Shown here: positions 52,106-59,612 of the stretch, piece after piece | Layout: the number at the start of each line of letters is the position of its first letter | Numbering within the stretch: position 1 is the stretch's first letter | Assembly: GCA_937916085.1 (NCBI GenBank) | Contig: CALGGO010000004.1 | Location: 75,522 to 139,521 of the forward strand | Reading direction: 5' to 3' | DNA: 64,000 bases | DNA from: an uncultured Prevotellaceae bacterium | GTDB lineage: Bacteria; Bacteroidota; Bacteroidia; Bacteroidales; Muribaculaceae | The notes under the pieces: model-generated | Told to the model about the DNA's origin: nothing | The model's database searches: none | What the model saw: the letters and a program-made list of their open reading frames with translations, nothing else | Program-made: the position numbers and the translations under genes

Positions 52106-52127
52106 TCTGGTATATTAGAATTATTCT

Positions 52128-52517
52128 TTAGTTTGCTATTCTATGTATTTCCTTTGCAACATCCGTTGTATTGAAATTAATGAGCAGGCCTAATGGCAAA
52201 TGGGTTAACTTGAGGTAATTGGTAAGTTGTTTGAAGAAAACTGGATGAAGTTTTTCTACTGACTTCAATTCAAGTATAACCGTATCCTCAACAAGAATAT
52301 CCATCCGATAATTTAGGCCCAGATCAACCCCTTTGTAAACTACAGGTATACTCACTTCTTGGCGCGCATTGATGCCTTGAAGTTTTAACTCCTGCATCAT
52401 TGCCTGCCGATAAACCACTTCAAGTAAACCTGGCCCAAGTGTCTTGTACACCTCAAATATACAACCACGAATCTTGTAAGTTAGTTTATTTAATTCAGAA
52501 AAATCTCTCATCTCCAA
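52128..52517 (-). CDS. GxxExxY family protein (predicted PD-(D/E)XK-like fold)
   Basis: 129 residues. YKIRGCIFEVYKTLGPGLLE and VVYRQAMMQELKLQG cover the GxxExxY signature (G-LLE-VVY); RMDILVEDTVILELKSVEKL supplies the D...E-x-K pattern of PD-(D/E)XK nucleases, and QLTNYLKLTHLPLGLLINFN is the conserved end. Biological role unknown; such genes are scattered through Bacteroidetes genomes, often inside glycan clusters. It is bounded on both sides by CTGTG-rich inverted repeats (52071-52105 and 52528-52560), suggesting the gene travels as a cassette. A second ATG two codons in (52511) is an alternative start. Confidence 0.88.
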   Translation of the reverse strand: MEMRDFSELNKLTYKIRGCIFEVYKTLGPGLLEVVYRQAMMQELKLQGINARQEVSIPVVYKGVDLGLNYRMDILVEDTVILELKSVEKLHPVFFKQLTNYLKLTHLPLGLLINFNTTDVAKEIHRIAN

Positions 52518-52526
52518 GCGTTTAAA

Positions 52527-53771
52527 TCAATCTGTGCTATTCTGTGAATTCTGTGTTCTGAAAAGCTGGGCAGCAATGAGCGCCGGATTGTGCTCAGTGA
52601 GCACTGCGGCTCTACCTGTTTCAGCAATTTGCTCATATTTTTCACGATTCGCAGCTATATCATGTAAAATATCAGGCACATCATCGGCATTTTGCCACTT
52701 TATGCAAGACTTGCCATTCTCTACCGCAATATTTTCAAGAGCGTATGGAGTTCCCATTACGAGAAGCCCATTAGCCAATGCATCAAGTACTTTACCTTTG
52801 GTGCCGGTGCCAATACAGATTGGAGTAAGCTGTATGTCATGCTTGCTGACCTCCTCAATATAATCGGGTGCAAAAGTAATGTGCTTCACATTATAACCGG
52901 CACTCGCCAACGATTCCACATGCTTCTCCCACCCTTTTCCAAGAAAAGTGATGGAATACAGCTCGCGCAAGTCAAATCTATCGGCTAAAGGCTTATTGCT
53001 AATAGCTTTTATTACCTCATCTGCCGTTTGTTTCATATACAAGTCATAACGCCCAGCAATGAGCAACTTAATCTTAGGTCGATGAAAGCGTATCTCACGT
53101 CTATCTTTCACATCATAGTGTGGGTGGCGCAGGAACTTGCAATTGACATTGGGATTTAATTGACGCAAATGCTCAATGTCGGCCTCACCAACCGCATAGT
53201 AGGTGAAATTATCATCAGTGCAGAAATGCCGCTCGAGGCGAGCATATTTGCGGTACATCATCGCACATTTCCAATAGTCAATAACATTATTCATCACAAA
53301 CCGCCGACCCATCATTCGGTAATAATACAGCGATTCCACATCAGGCCCTAACTGCATTCGACGAGCGCCATGAAACTGCTTCACAATGCGTGACAATTCC
53401 TCACCATTTACCCAAATCAAATCTGGTTTTAGTTCTTTGATTTCTCCAACTACTCTCTTTGGCAGTTTTATATAGTTCACAAACGGATATTTCAAGAAAA
53501 CTCGCAAGAACAACAAATGAAACTTAAACATCCACTTGTACCATCTTGGCAATGGAAGAATCTTTATCTTTACTCCTAACTCTATCTCAACCTCTTGAAT
53601 CTGCCTTTCCGACAACCCATTTGCATTGAAAGAATAAATAATTGTTTCCCCATCCCTATCAGGAGAGTGGTTAGGGGGAAGGCTTCCTTTCATCAAGTGA
53701 AACGCAAGCGCCGATGTGCCACGAACATTTTCACGATAAGGTGTAATTAGTGAAATGAATAACCGCCTCAT
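52527..53771 (-). CDS. Glycosyltransferase (GT4/GT1-like) with an in-frame repeat insert
   Basis: 414 residues. RLFISLITPYRENVRGTSAL opens the N-terminal domain; KIKLLIAGRYDLYMKQTAD and the donor-domain segment IGTGTKGKVLDALANGLLVM with the following GTPYALENIAVENG are GT-B features. Residues about 28-42 (KGSLPPNHSPDRDGE) are an extra segment encoded by a palindromic repeat (53645-53690). The C-terminus, RTQNSQNSTD, is encoded by the CACAGAA-type inverted repeat that bounds the GxxExxY cassette, so the natural end was probably replaced. Both changes lie away from the active-site motifs. Activity is likely but not certain. Confidence 0.75.
   Translation of the reverse strand: MRRLFISLITPYRENVRGTSALAFHLMKGSLPPNHSPDRDGETIIYSFNANGLSERQIQEVEIELGVKIKILPLPRWYKWMFKFHLLFLRVFLKYPFVNYIKLPKRVVGEIKELKPDLIWVNGEELSRIVKQFHGARRMQLGPDVESLYYYRMMGRRFVMNNVIDYWKCAMMYRKYARLERHFCTDDNFTYYAVGEADIEHLRQLNPNVNCKFLRHPHYDVKDRREIRFHRPKIKLLIAGRYDLYMKQTADEVIKAISNKPLADRFDLRELYSITFLGKGWEKHVESLASAGYNVKHITFAPDYIEEVSKHDIQLTPICIGTGTKGKVLDALANGLLVMGTPYALENIAVENGKSCIKWQNADDVPDILHDIAANREKYEQIAETGRAAVLTEHNPALIAAQLFRTQNSQNSTD
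52528..52560. repeat. Right terminal inverted repeat of the GxxExxY cassette
   Basis: CAATCTGTGCTATTCTGTG followed by AATTCTGTGTTCTG. It is the inverted partner of 52071-52105 and encodes the last residues of the glycosyltransferase at 52527. Confidence 0.65.
53645..53690 (+). repeat. Palindromic repeat inserted in frame in a glycosyltransferase gene (reverse orientation)
   Basis: Plus strand: GTTTCCCCATCCCTATCAGG then AGAGTGGTTAGGGGGAAGGC. It aligns with the coding-strand form of 40826-40906 (CC-CC-A-CCCT-TCAGG-G-TT-GGGGG), so this copy lies opposite to its gene yet still leaves the frame open. Confidence 0.65.
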
Positions 53772-53776
53772 AAAAA

Positions 53777-54865
53777 CTAATTATTTGCAACTATTTCATC
53801 GAACAATTCAATCCATTGTTTTGTTATATGTGACAATGAGAATTGATCTATCATGCGGATAGCATTATATCCCATTTGATCGCGTAAAGTCGGAGTCTCA
53901 ATCAACTTATTTATAGCTCCCGCCAAACCTTCAATATCACCAACTTTTTCAACAAGAATTCCGTTCTTCCCGTCCTCAATAATATCACTAGGACCATGAG
54001 GGCAATCATATGAGATTAAAGGCAGACCACAAGCTGAAGCTTCCAAAAGGACAAGCCCAAGGCCTTCATATCTTGAGCTCATCACATAAATAGAGCAGCT
54101 TCTATATTCATCAGAAAGTTTTGTTGAAGTTCCCCTAAGAAAAACATGTTTTACTTTCAAATCCTGTATCAATTGGTTCAACTCATTTCTTTTAGGACCA
54201 TCCCCGAAAATATCAAGTTCCCAATCGGGATGATTTTGCTCAATTATTTTCCATGCCTTGATTAAAAAATCATAACCTTTCTGATAATCAAGTCTGCCAA
54301 CAGAAATTACTCTTTTATATTTCAGATCAGATATACCGATTGGGTTAATTGTGCAAGGATTATAAATAGTACTAGTATTAATCCCTAATCGATTATAAAC
54401 TTTTGCATCATGATTAGTCAGGACTACGACATGATTGTATTTCCTAATTTCATTTATATACTTAATGGTCTGTAAGCAACCTTTTACTTTGTTCTTAATA
54501 TTATTTCCAGACTTGACAAAACGATTCCAAGCGAAATGCAGCCAGACAATTTTCTTACTATCATCTTTTATTGAATGTAAATAGTACAAGTCTATACCAC
54601 CTAATGATACTACTACATCAAAATCGTGACACAAAAAAAACTTAGAAAGTTGCTCCTTCAAGTTTGATTTATTCTTAACATCAGTGAATCCTAAGTCATG
54701 GTGTTTAATGTCTTTGGATAGTTGAAAAAAGCATTCTCTTCCTTTTTGGCACAAGGTGAGGATTGAGATTTCATGATATTTTGTCAAAGCATTAGCACAA
54801 ACAGAGAGAACTCTCTCCATACCACCGGAATTGTACATGCTCTCTATAACATAACAAATCTTCAT
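53777..54865 (-). CDS. Glycosyltransferase family 4
   Basis: 362 residues. MKICYVIESMYNSGGMERVL is the standard GT4 start. SVGRLDYQKGYDFLIKAW, DIFGDGPKRNELNQLI and SSRYEGLGLVLLEASACGLP complete the donor domain. A cytoplasmic-face retaining transferase. It lies 12 nt after LicD and 5 nt before the next transferase gene. Confidence 0.9.
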   Translation of the reverse strand: MKICYVIESMYNSGGMERVLSVCANALTKYHEISILTLCQKGRECFFQLSKDIKHHDLGFTDVKNKSNLKEQLSKFFLCHDFDVVVSLGGIDLYYLHSIKDDSKKIVWLHFAWNRFVKSGNNIKNKVKGCLQTIKYINEIRKYNHVVVLTNHDAKVYNRLGINTSTIYNPCTINPIGISDLKYKRVISVGRLDYQKGYDFLIKAWKIIEQNHPDWELDIFGDGPKRNELNQLIQDLKVKHVFLRGTSTKLSDEYRSCSIYVMSSRYEGLGLVLLEASACGLPLISYDCPHGPSDIIEDGKNGILVEKVGDIEGLAGAINKLIETPTLRDQMGYNAIRMIDQFSLSHITKQWIELFDEIVANN

Positions 54866-54877
54866 AAAGTTAAGTAA

Positions 54878-55705
54878 TTATTTAAATTCAACATAGAATT
54901 TATGTGTTTCTCTCTTGTTTTCTGGAGGTATTTCCCACCAATTGCCATAGCATTCTTTAAGATATTTGTCAAGATCTTTAGGTGCATTTAGAGTTTCTCC
55001 TTCAAAATCAATTTTTCTCAATGGATATATGACTGACTTTGGGTATCGACGATACCAAAACATCCCATATCTATAATACAGTACGGATTTATCTGATGGT
55101 GTAAGTAATCTAAAGAATGGAATGATTGCTTTATGTAGGAGAAAAAAAGTTAAAGGAACGCACCAACGGAAATATTTAGTTATTCGACCCTCGAAAAGGG
55201 GAGCGTTCACAAGATATGCAAAATACTGCCGAGATATCTTCCACAAAGCTTTATTGCATCGGTCATCAATAGGAAAAATATCAACTTGTAATCCTTTAAA
55301 ATTAAAACCTCCTAGTCTATGGTGCCCGTCAGACATTTCGCTGTGGAGATCTCGCAGTACACCCCATGTTCCGTAATAGTTTGGGTCTGTGTCATGGCAT
55401 TGAAGGACATAATCTTTGAAGTCTCCGTTAAGCATGATCTCCTTGAAACGGAGATAGTCCTTAACTGGCATGCATATGTCAGCATCATCATCCCAAGGTA
55501 TAAAGCCTCCATGGCGCACAGCTCCAAGTAATGTACCTGACTCAATCCAATAATTAATATCGTATTCCTGGCATATGTTGTCGATAAACTTAAGCATCTC
55601 CAACATGCGTAATTGTGCCATTCTTAATATAGAGCCATCTGGATTGTATAGCATTCTTAGTTCTTCATTCAATTTATTGTTTAATATAAAGTTACACATT
55701 GGCAT
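54878..55705 (-). CDS. LicD family phosphotransferase
   Basis: 275 residues. ESGTLLGAVRHGGFIPWDDD at about 55-74, followed by ADICMPVKDYLRFKEIM, is a textbook LicD/fukutin core; here the second acidic position reads DDDAD, against DDDID in the copy at 3952. Expected to transfer a phospho-group from a CDP donor onto the repeat unit. The donor is probably made by the cytidylyltransferase-oxidoreductase fusion at 56421 and the dehydrogenase at 55729, immediately upstream in the same operon. Confidence 0.87.
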   Translation of the reverse strand: MPMCNFILNNKLNEELRMLYNPDGSILRMAQLRMLEMLKFIDNICQEYDINYWIESGTLLGAVRHGGFIPWDDDADICMPVKDYLRFKEIMLNGDFKDYVLQCHDTDPNYYGTWGVLRDLHSEMSDGHHRLGGFNFKGLQVDIFPIDDRCNKALWKISRQYFAYLVNAPLFEGRITKYFRWCVPLTFFLLHKAIIPFFRLLTPSDKSVLYYRYGMFWYRRYPKSVIYPLRKIDFEGETLNAPKDLDKYLKECYGNWWEIPPENKRETHKFYVEFK

Positions 55706-55728
55706 AACATAACTTATTTTATATTAAT

Positions 55729-56424
55729 TTATTTATAACAATATCCTCCATTAACTTCTATCAAACTTCCATTAACAAAAGGATTATCAATACAAAACCG
55801 AAATGCATCGACAATTTCTGCTATTGTCGCAAAACGGTGAATGGCCGTTTTCTTGTAAATATTCTGTTTTATTTCCTCTGGCTTCTCATTTTGCCAGGGG
55901 GTCGCGACAAACCCTGGGACAATAGTGTTAACTGTAGTTCCTGTACCCTCAAACTCTTTAACAAGGTTTTTTGAAAGGGCACATACTGCTGATTTTGTCA
56001 CACCGTAAGCAAGTACAGTGGCGTGTGGTTGAATGGCCATTTGAGAACCAGTAAATAGTATTCTGCTTCCAGCTGGAATGATTGTGAAAAATTCCCGAAC
56101 CATGATGTAGTGAGAATTAACAGCCACTTCCATCTGCTTATCCCAATCAGCATCAGTCGTTTCTGTGAAAGACTTGCGAATGCTCATGCCAGCATTACAT
56201 ACGATGCAATCAATATGGTCTGTCTTTGATTTCACATAGTCGATGAAAGTATAGACATCATCTCGATTTGTTTGATCTACGAAGTGAGCTTCGTAATTAT
56301 CTATCTTCTCTGAAAACTTGGAGCCTATGTATGTGCAGAACACATGATACCCCTTTTTTACCAACATTTTGGCAACTCCAAGCCCCATTCCCGAAGTTCC
56401 ACCTGTTACTATTGCATATTTCAT
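55729..56424 (-). CDS. Short-chain dehydrogenase/reductase
   Basis: 231 residues. The NAD(P)-binding motif is TGGTSGMGLG (8-17), then NAG (about 97-99) and a catalytic AYGVTKSA (Y-x-x-x-K, about 157-164) after a Ser in LFTGSQMAI. SDR enzymes in LicD-linked sets can reduce a ketose phosphate to an alditol phosphate, for example ribulose 5-phosphate to ribitol 5-phosphate; that is the suggested role here. ATGA overlap with the fusion gene upstream indicates translational coupling. Confidence 0.87.
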   Translation of the reverse strand: MKYAIVTGGTSGMGLGVAKMLVKKGYHVFCTYIGSKFSEKIDNYEAHFVDQTNRDDVYTFIDYVKSKTDHIDCIVCNAGMSIRKSFTETTDADWDKQMEVAVNSHYIMVREFFTIIPAGSRILFTGSQMAIQPHATVLAYGVTKSAVCALSKNLVKEFEGTGTTVNTIVPGFVATPWQNEKPEEIKQNIYKKTAIHRFATIAEIVDAFRFCIDNPFVNGSLIEVNGGYCYK

Positions 56425-57761
56425 ATCTCTGTCACTTTTTCTCCGTTTCGGTATTTCTCAATAATCTCAGCTATTGCTACACTTTCCCTACGTCGCAATT
56501 TATAACAACTGCGACGGTCATTTACAATCATAGAGAGAAATTCCTGAATCTCATAGCGCAACCCCTCACCATCATAGCTGTAGAAATATTTTTTGTTCTT
56601 GGTCTGGTCTTCGTAACGCACCTCAAAATAGCTGGTCAGCCACCACGGAGCTGGCACATAAACATAGCCTTTGGTACCAGATATTACAAGGTTGCCCTCT
56701 GTCTTGACACCAATGCCAAGAGTGAACGAAGATGTTGCATGAGGATAATTAATAACGCCCTTTGTGTAGATATCCACACCATTCTCTCGCTTTGTATGGA
56801 AATCAACATCTTTCCAATCGATGCCTAAGAGTTTGATAATAGCCATAAGAGTCAGTGGGGCATGCTCATTCATGGCGCCACCTGCCTGCTGAGCGTCCAA
56901 TTCGCGAATAGGAGGCTCAACCATCTTGCTTAAAGAGGCTTTCACATCAACCACATCACCAATAATACCACTCTTTATCAGTGTCACAATATGCCCGAAC
57001 GCTGGACTATAGGCTGTCTTTGATGCTTCTAAAAGTACCAGATTGCGCTCCTCTGCCAATCTATAGAGTTCTAATGCCTCCGCTTTTGAAAGCATGAATG
57101 GTATTTCACATAAAACATGCTTACTGGCGAGCAATGAGCGTTTCACGTAGTCGTAGTGAGTAAGATGAGGGGAAGCCACATAGACGACATCAACATTCTC
57201 AATAAAAGAATCAAAGTCAATATATGCTTCTATTCCGTGTCGCGTGGCAAACATCTTTGCGTCCTTTGCACTCGGATTTAGCACAGCCACCACATCAGCA
57301 CCATTTACAACTTTCGTTTCAGGAACAAAGCGGTTTGCGATGCGACCGCTACCTATAATGCCTACTCGATAGACACTTTGGCTCTCAGCACGAAGCATTG
57401 TGGATGATATACCCTCTGTCCTTGCCAAATATACTACTTTACAATATTCATTCAGATAATCAAATTTCCCTTCCCAATCACTCCCAATGGCAAAAATATC
57501 CACATCATATTTTTGGATATCATCAATCTTTTGACCGAGGTAGTCTTCAATAATTACTTCATCAGCATATCCAGTTGCTTTTACGGCCTCGACACGTTCT
57601 AAAACATTGTTACGCACGTTAAGTTTGCCTCGTCCACGATCGAAACTGTCGCTGGTAACACCAACAATAAGATAATCACCTAATTCTTTTGCTCGCCGCA
57701 AAAGGTTAAGATGCCCCTGATGCAAAAGGTCGTATGTTCCATATGTAATGACTTTTTTCAT
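56421..57761 (-). CDS. Bifunctional cytidylyltransferase / Gfo-Idh-MocA oxidoreductase fusion
   Basis: 446 residues. Domain 1 (about 1-125) is a TagD-like nucleotidyltransferase with YDLLHQGH (10-17) and RTEGISST (114-121). Domain 2 starts at RVGIIGSGRIANRFVPE (132-148) and follows the Gfo/Idh/MocA plan, with NPSAKDAKMFATRHGIEAY and SPHLTHYDYVKRSLLASK. At the usual E-K-P motif this protein reads CEIPF (Glu219-Ile220), so the lysine generally needed for catalysis is missing; either it uses another residue or the domain has a different task. With the SDR and LicD genes downstream it forms a set that could make and transfer a CDP-activated polyol. First gene after the 175-bp inverted-repeat element. 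Confidence 0.85.
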   Translation of the reverse strand: MKKVITYGTYDLLHQGHLNLLRRAKELGDYLIVGVTSDSFDRGRGKLNVRNNVLERVEAVKATGYADEVIIEDYLGQKIDDIQKYDVDIFAIGSDWEGKFDYLNEYCKVVYLARTEGISSTMLRAESQSVYRVGIIGSGRIANRFVPETKVVNGADVVAVLNPSAKDAKMFATRHGIEAYIDFDSFIENVDVVYVASPHLTHYDYVKRSLLASKHVLCEIPFMLSKAEALELYRLAEERNLVLLEASKTAYSPAFGHIVTLIKSGIIGDVVDVKASLSKMVEPPIRELDAQQAGGAMNEHAPLTLMAIIKLLGIDWKDVDFHTKRENGVDIYTKGVINYPHATSSFTLGIGVKTEGNLVISGTKGYVYVPAPWWLTSYFEVRYEDQTKNKKYFYSYDGEGLRYEIQEFLSMIVNDRRSCYKLRRRESVAIAEIIEKYRNGEKVTEI

Positions 57762-57826
57762 TTATGTTTTGGTTTTTTTAATGTTTACTTAGCATTTATT
57801 GATAAAAAACTATTGACTGACGTTCG

Positions 57827-57856
57827 CAAAATGAAGAGAAGCTATATTTTTTCAAC
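57827..57856 (-). promoter_or_regulatory. Possible weak promoter upstream of the fusion gene
   Basis: Minus-strand GTTG (57853-57856), 18 bp, TCATTTTG (57827-57834). Both the -7 box and the spacer deviate from consensus. Confidence 0.25.
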
Positions 57857-57864
57857 TTAATAAT

Positions 57865-58039
57865 GGTGGGTTCGATAAATTAACTTGAGATGTTTTTGAT
57901 TTATTTTCGGGCAGATGCGAAGTTAAAGCAGCAGCGGCATAGCGGGCTATGTTGCAAGGATTTAACGAAGCAGATGCCGAAAAGAAACAAAAACAGCCAA
58001 GAACCCATCTCAACATTTTATTAATTTATAGAACCCACC
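57865..58039. mobile_element. 175-bp nested inverted-repeat element (MITE-like, no coding capacity)
   Basis: Outer arms: GGTGGGTTCGATAAATTAA (57865-57883) and its inverted match TTAATTTATAGAACCCACC (58021-58039), 18 of 19 bases paired. Inside, TTCGGGCAGATGCGAAGTTA... and its imperfect inverted partner ending ACGAAGCAGATGCCGAA meet at a centre near GGCATAGCGGGCTATG. No open frame or transposase is present. It accounts for most of the 324-bp gap between two co-directional genes. It is most likely a non-autonomous repeat element; a structured RNA is the alternative. Confidence 0.7.
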
Positions 58040-58085
58040 TAATAAATGTGAATAATTCTTGAGTGGATAAAAAGATAAATATTAT

Positions 58086-58940
58086 TTAATCCAAATTGAT
58101 TGACATAAAAGCAGTTTTTACCAGCTCCTTTTTATTGTTGCTGCTGGGAAGCATGAGCAAAAACCGCAATCCATAATATAATCGCGCAGTATAGTAAAAA
58201 TACCAAGGTGTGTGCTTTTTAAGGAATACAAAATGCCCATTCATTTTGATTCTTGTATAGCTGTTTTTTGTTTTTTTTGTACTTTCAGCGGTGAAATGGA
58301 TAATTTGAGGTTCCGGAATGAGAGTTCGGTCGATACCAAGTTTTTTCAATCTGTATTGTAGTTCCACTTCTTCTCCGAAAAGGAATATATGTTCATCAAA
58401 TCCATTAACATTGTCAAAGTCCTCTTTAAGCATAAAGATATCGGCACCAGCAATGACATCAACTGATTTCAAATTTCCATAGTTGTGATGGTCTCTTTTC
58501 TTGCGACGACGAAAAACGCTACCAAGGTATTCTTTGAATGTCGTGCGAGGGAACTCCACAGATGAACATGCTGGGCTTTTATCTCCTTTAATCAGAAATC
58601 CTCCATACGCAGTTTTATGGTCATGCTTTTCGGCATAATCAAAAAACAATTTCAGAGCATTATTGAGTAGTAACGTGTCAGAGTTGAGAAAAAAAAGGTA
58701 TTTCCCATGAGCATAACTTGCTCCAATATTATTGGCTGGGCCAAAACCTACGTTCTGTTCATTATAAATATATTTGATACGATTATCCTTTATAAAAAAA
58801 TCCTTACTTCCATCTGATGAGGCATTGTCCACAAGAATTATCTCATAATCAATGCCAATACTATGCTCCACAATGCTGGTGATGCAATCATTGGTTAAAT
58901 CTAACGTGTTATAGTTGACTATTATTACTGAGACATCCAT
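58086..58940 (-). CDS. Glycosyltransferase family 2
   Basis: 284 residues. DVSVIIVNYNTLDLTNDCI, ILVDNASSDGSKDFF and YLFFLNSDTLLLNN are hallmarks of the rhamnosyltransferase-like GT2 branch, and FLFGEEVELQYRLKKLGID is the conserved acceptor-domain ED-like motif. The end (GLRFLLMLPSSNNKKEL) has a short hydrophobic helix. It probably adds a deoxyhexose. Its start is 5 nt after the acetyltransferase remnant and its stop is followed by the inverted-repeat element. Confidence 0.88.
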   Translation of the reverse strand: MDVSVIIVNYNTLDLTNDCITSIVEHSIGIDYEIILVDNASSDGSKDFFIKDNRIKYIYNEQNVGFGPANNIGASYAHGKYLFFLNSDTLLLNNALKLFFDYAEKHDHKTAYGGFLIKGDKSPACSSVEFPRTTFKEYLGSVFRRRKKRDHHNYGNLKSVDVIAGADIFMLKEDFDNVNGFDEHIFLFGEEVELQYRLKKLGIDRTLIPEPQIIHFTAESTKKTKNSYTRIKMNGHFVFLKKHTPWYFYYTARLYYGLRFLLMLPSSNNKKELVKTAFMSINLD

Positions 58941-58945
58941 GATAA

Positions 58946-59612
58946 CTATTTTAAATCAATAAAATAATGAATATTCCGATCATTAAGTTCTTCATATAAT
59001 AATTCAATGTGTGAGTGAATAAAGTTTGAATCTAATTTTGAAAAGTCCACGTTCATTAATTTATCAATGATATTGTCTGGGAATCTCTTTCTTAATACTC
59101 TCATTGGGTTGCCGATGACAATTTCGTTACATCTTTTGTCACAACACATCCTGCTCCTATGACCGCTCCTCTACCTATTTTTACACCTGAAAGAATAATG
59201 GCATTATCCCCAATCCATACATCATCTCCAATTACGATATCACCTTTGCTGATGTCTTCTCCTTCATGCAAGTTTTCATAAAAGAACTTAAAGGGGTAAG
59301 TGGTGAATGTATTTAAATAATGTCCTCCACCCAAAAGAAATCTAACACTGTTGGCTATAGAGCAAAAGAATCCAATTCTTAAATTTCCGTCATTTTTCCC
59401 ATATGAAACAACAAATAGAGAACCATATGTAGCATTTCCCACCTCAGTCTTGTTAATGGGAAAAATTGGGTCATTAACCCCATTTGCAGGAAATGTGAAA
59501 TTGTGGCTGTTTTTTTTCTCCATTCCATCATGGTTGACATGTACTTTCGCCTTTTAACAAAGGAACGCCAATATGATTTAATTGTTTTAAGAAAGCTTAT
59601 AATATAGTTCAT
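58946..59612 (-). pseudogene. Hexapeptide-repeat (CatB/Vat-like) acetyltransferase with two frameshifts
   Basis: The natural start is ATG 59612, overlapping the upstream transferase stop (ATGA). [20 protein letters not shown] runs to WRKK, where an A8 run (plus-strand T run 59510-59517) lacks one A and shifts the frame; restoring it continues as [12 protein letters not shown]. The left-handed helix part then reads [20 protein letters not shown] and [14 protein letters not shown]. At the usual V-P-P-Y, DNA GATGTAACGAAATTG has lost about 7 bases relative to a normal D-V-P-P-Y-E-I, near 59128. The third segment, [17 protein letters not shown], is in another frame and runs to the normal end. The middle part (59101-59523) is open but lacks both ends. 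Two independent lesions favour a true pseudogene; sequencing error in the A run is possible. Confidence 0.82.

Noticed and set aside
59379..59612. A separate 77-codon gene before the acetyltransferase
   Set aside because: Its first 34 or so codons are the true N-terminus of the acetyltransferase; the remainder is out-of-frame reading after the A-run slip.
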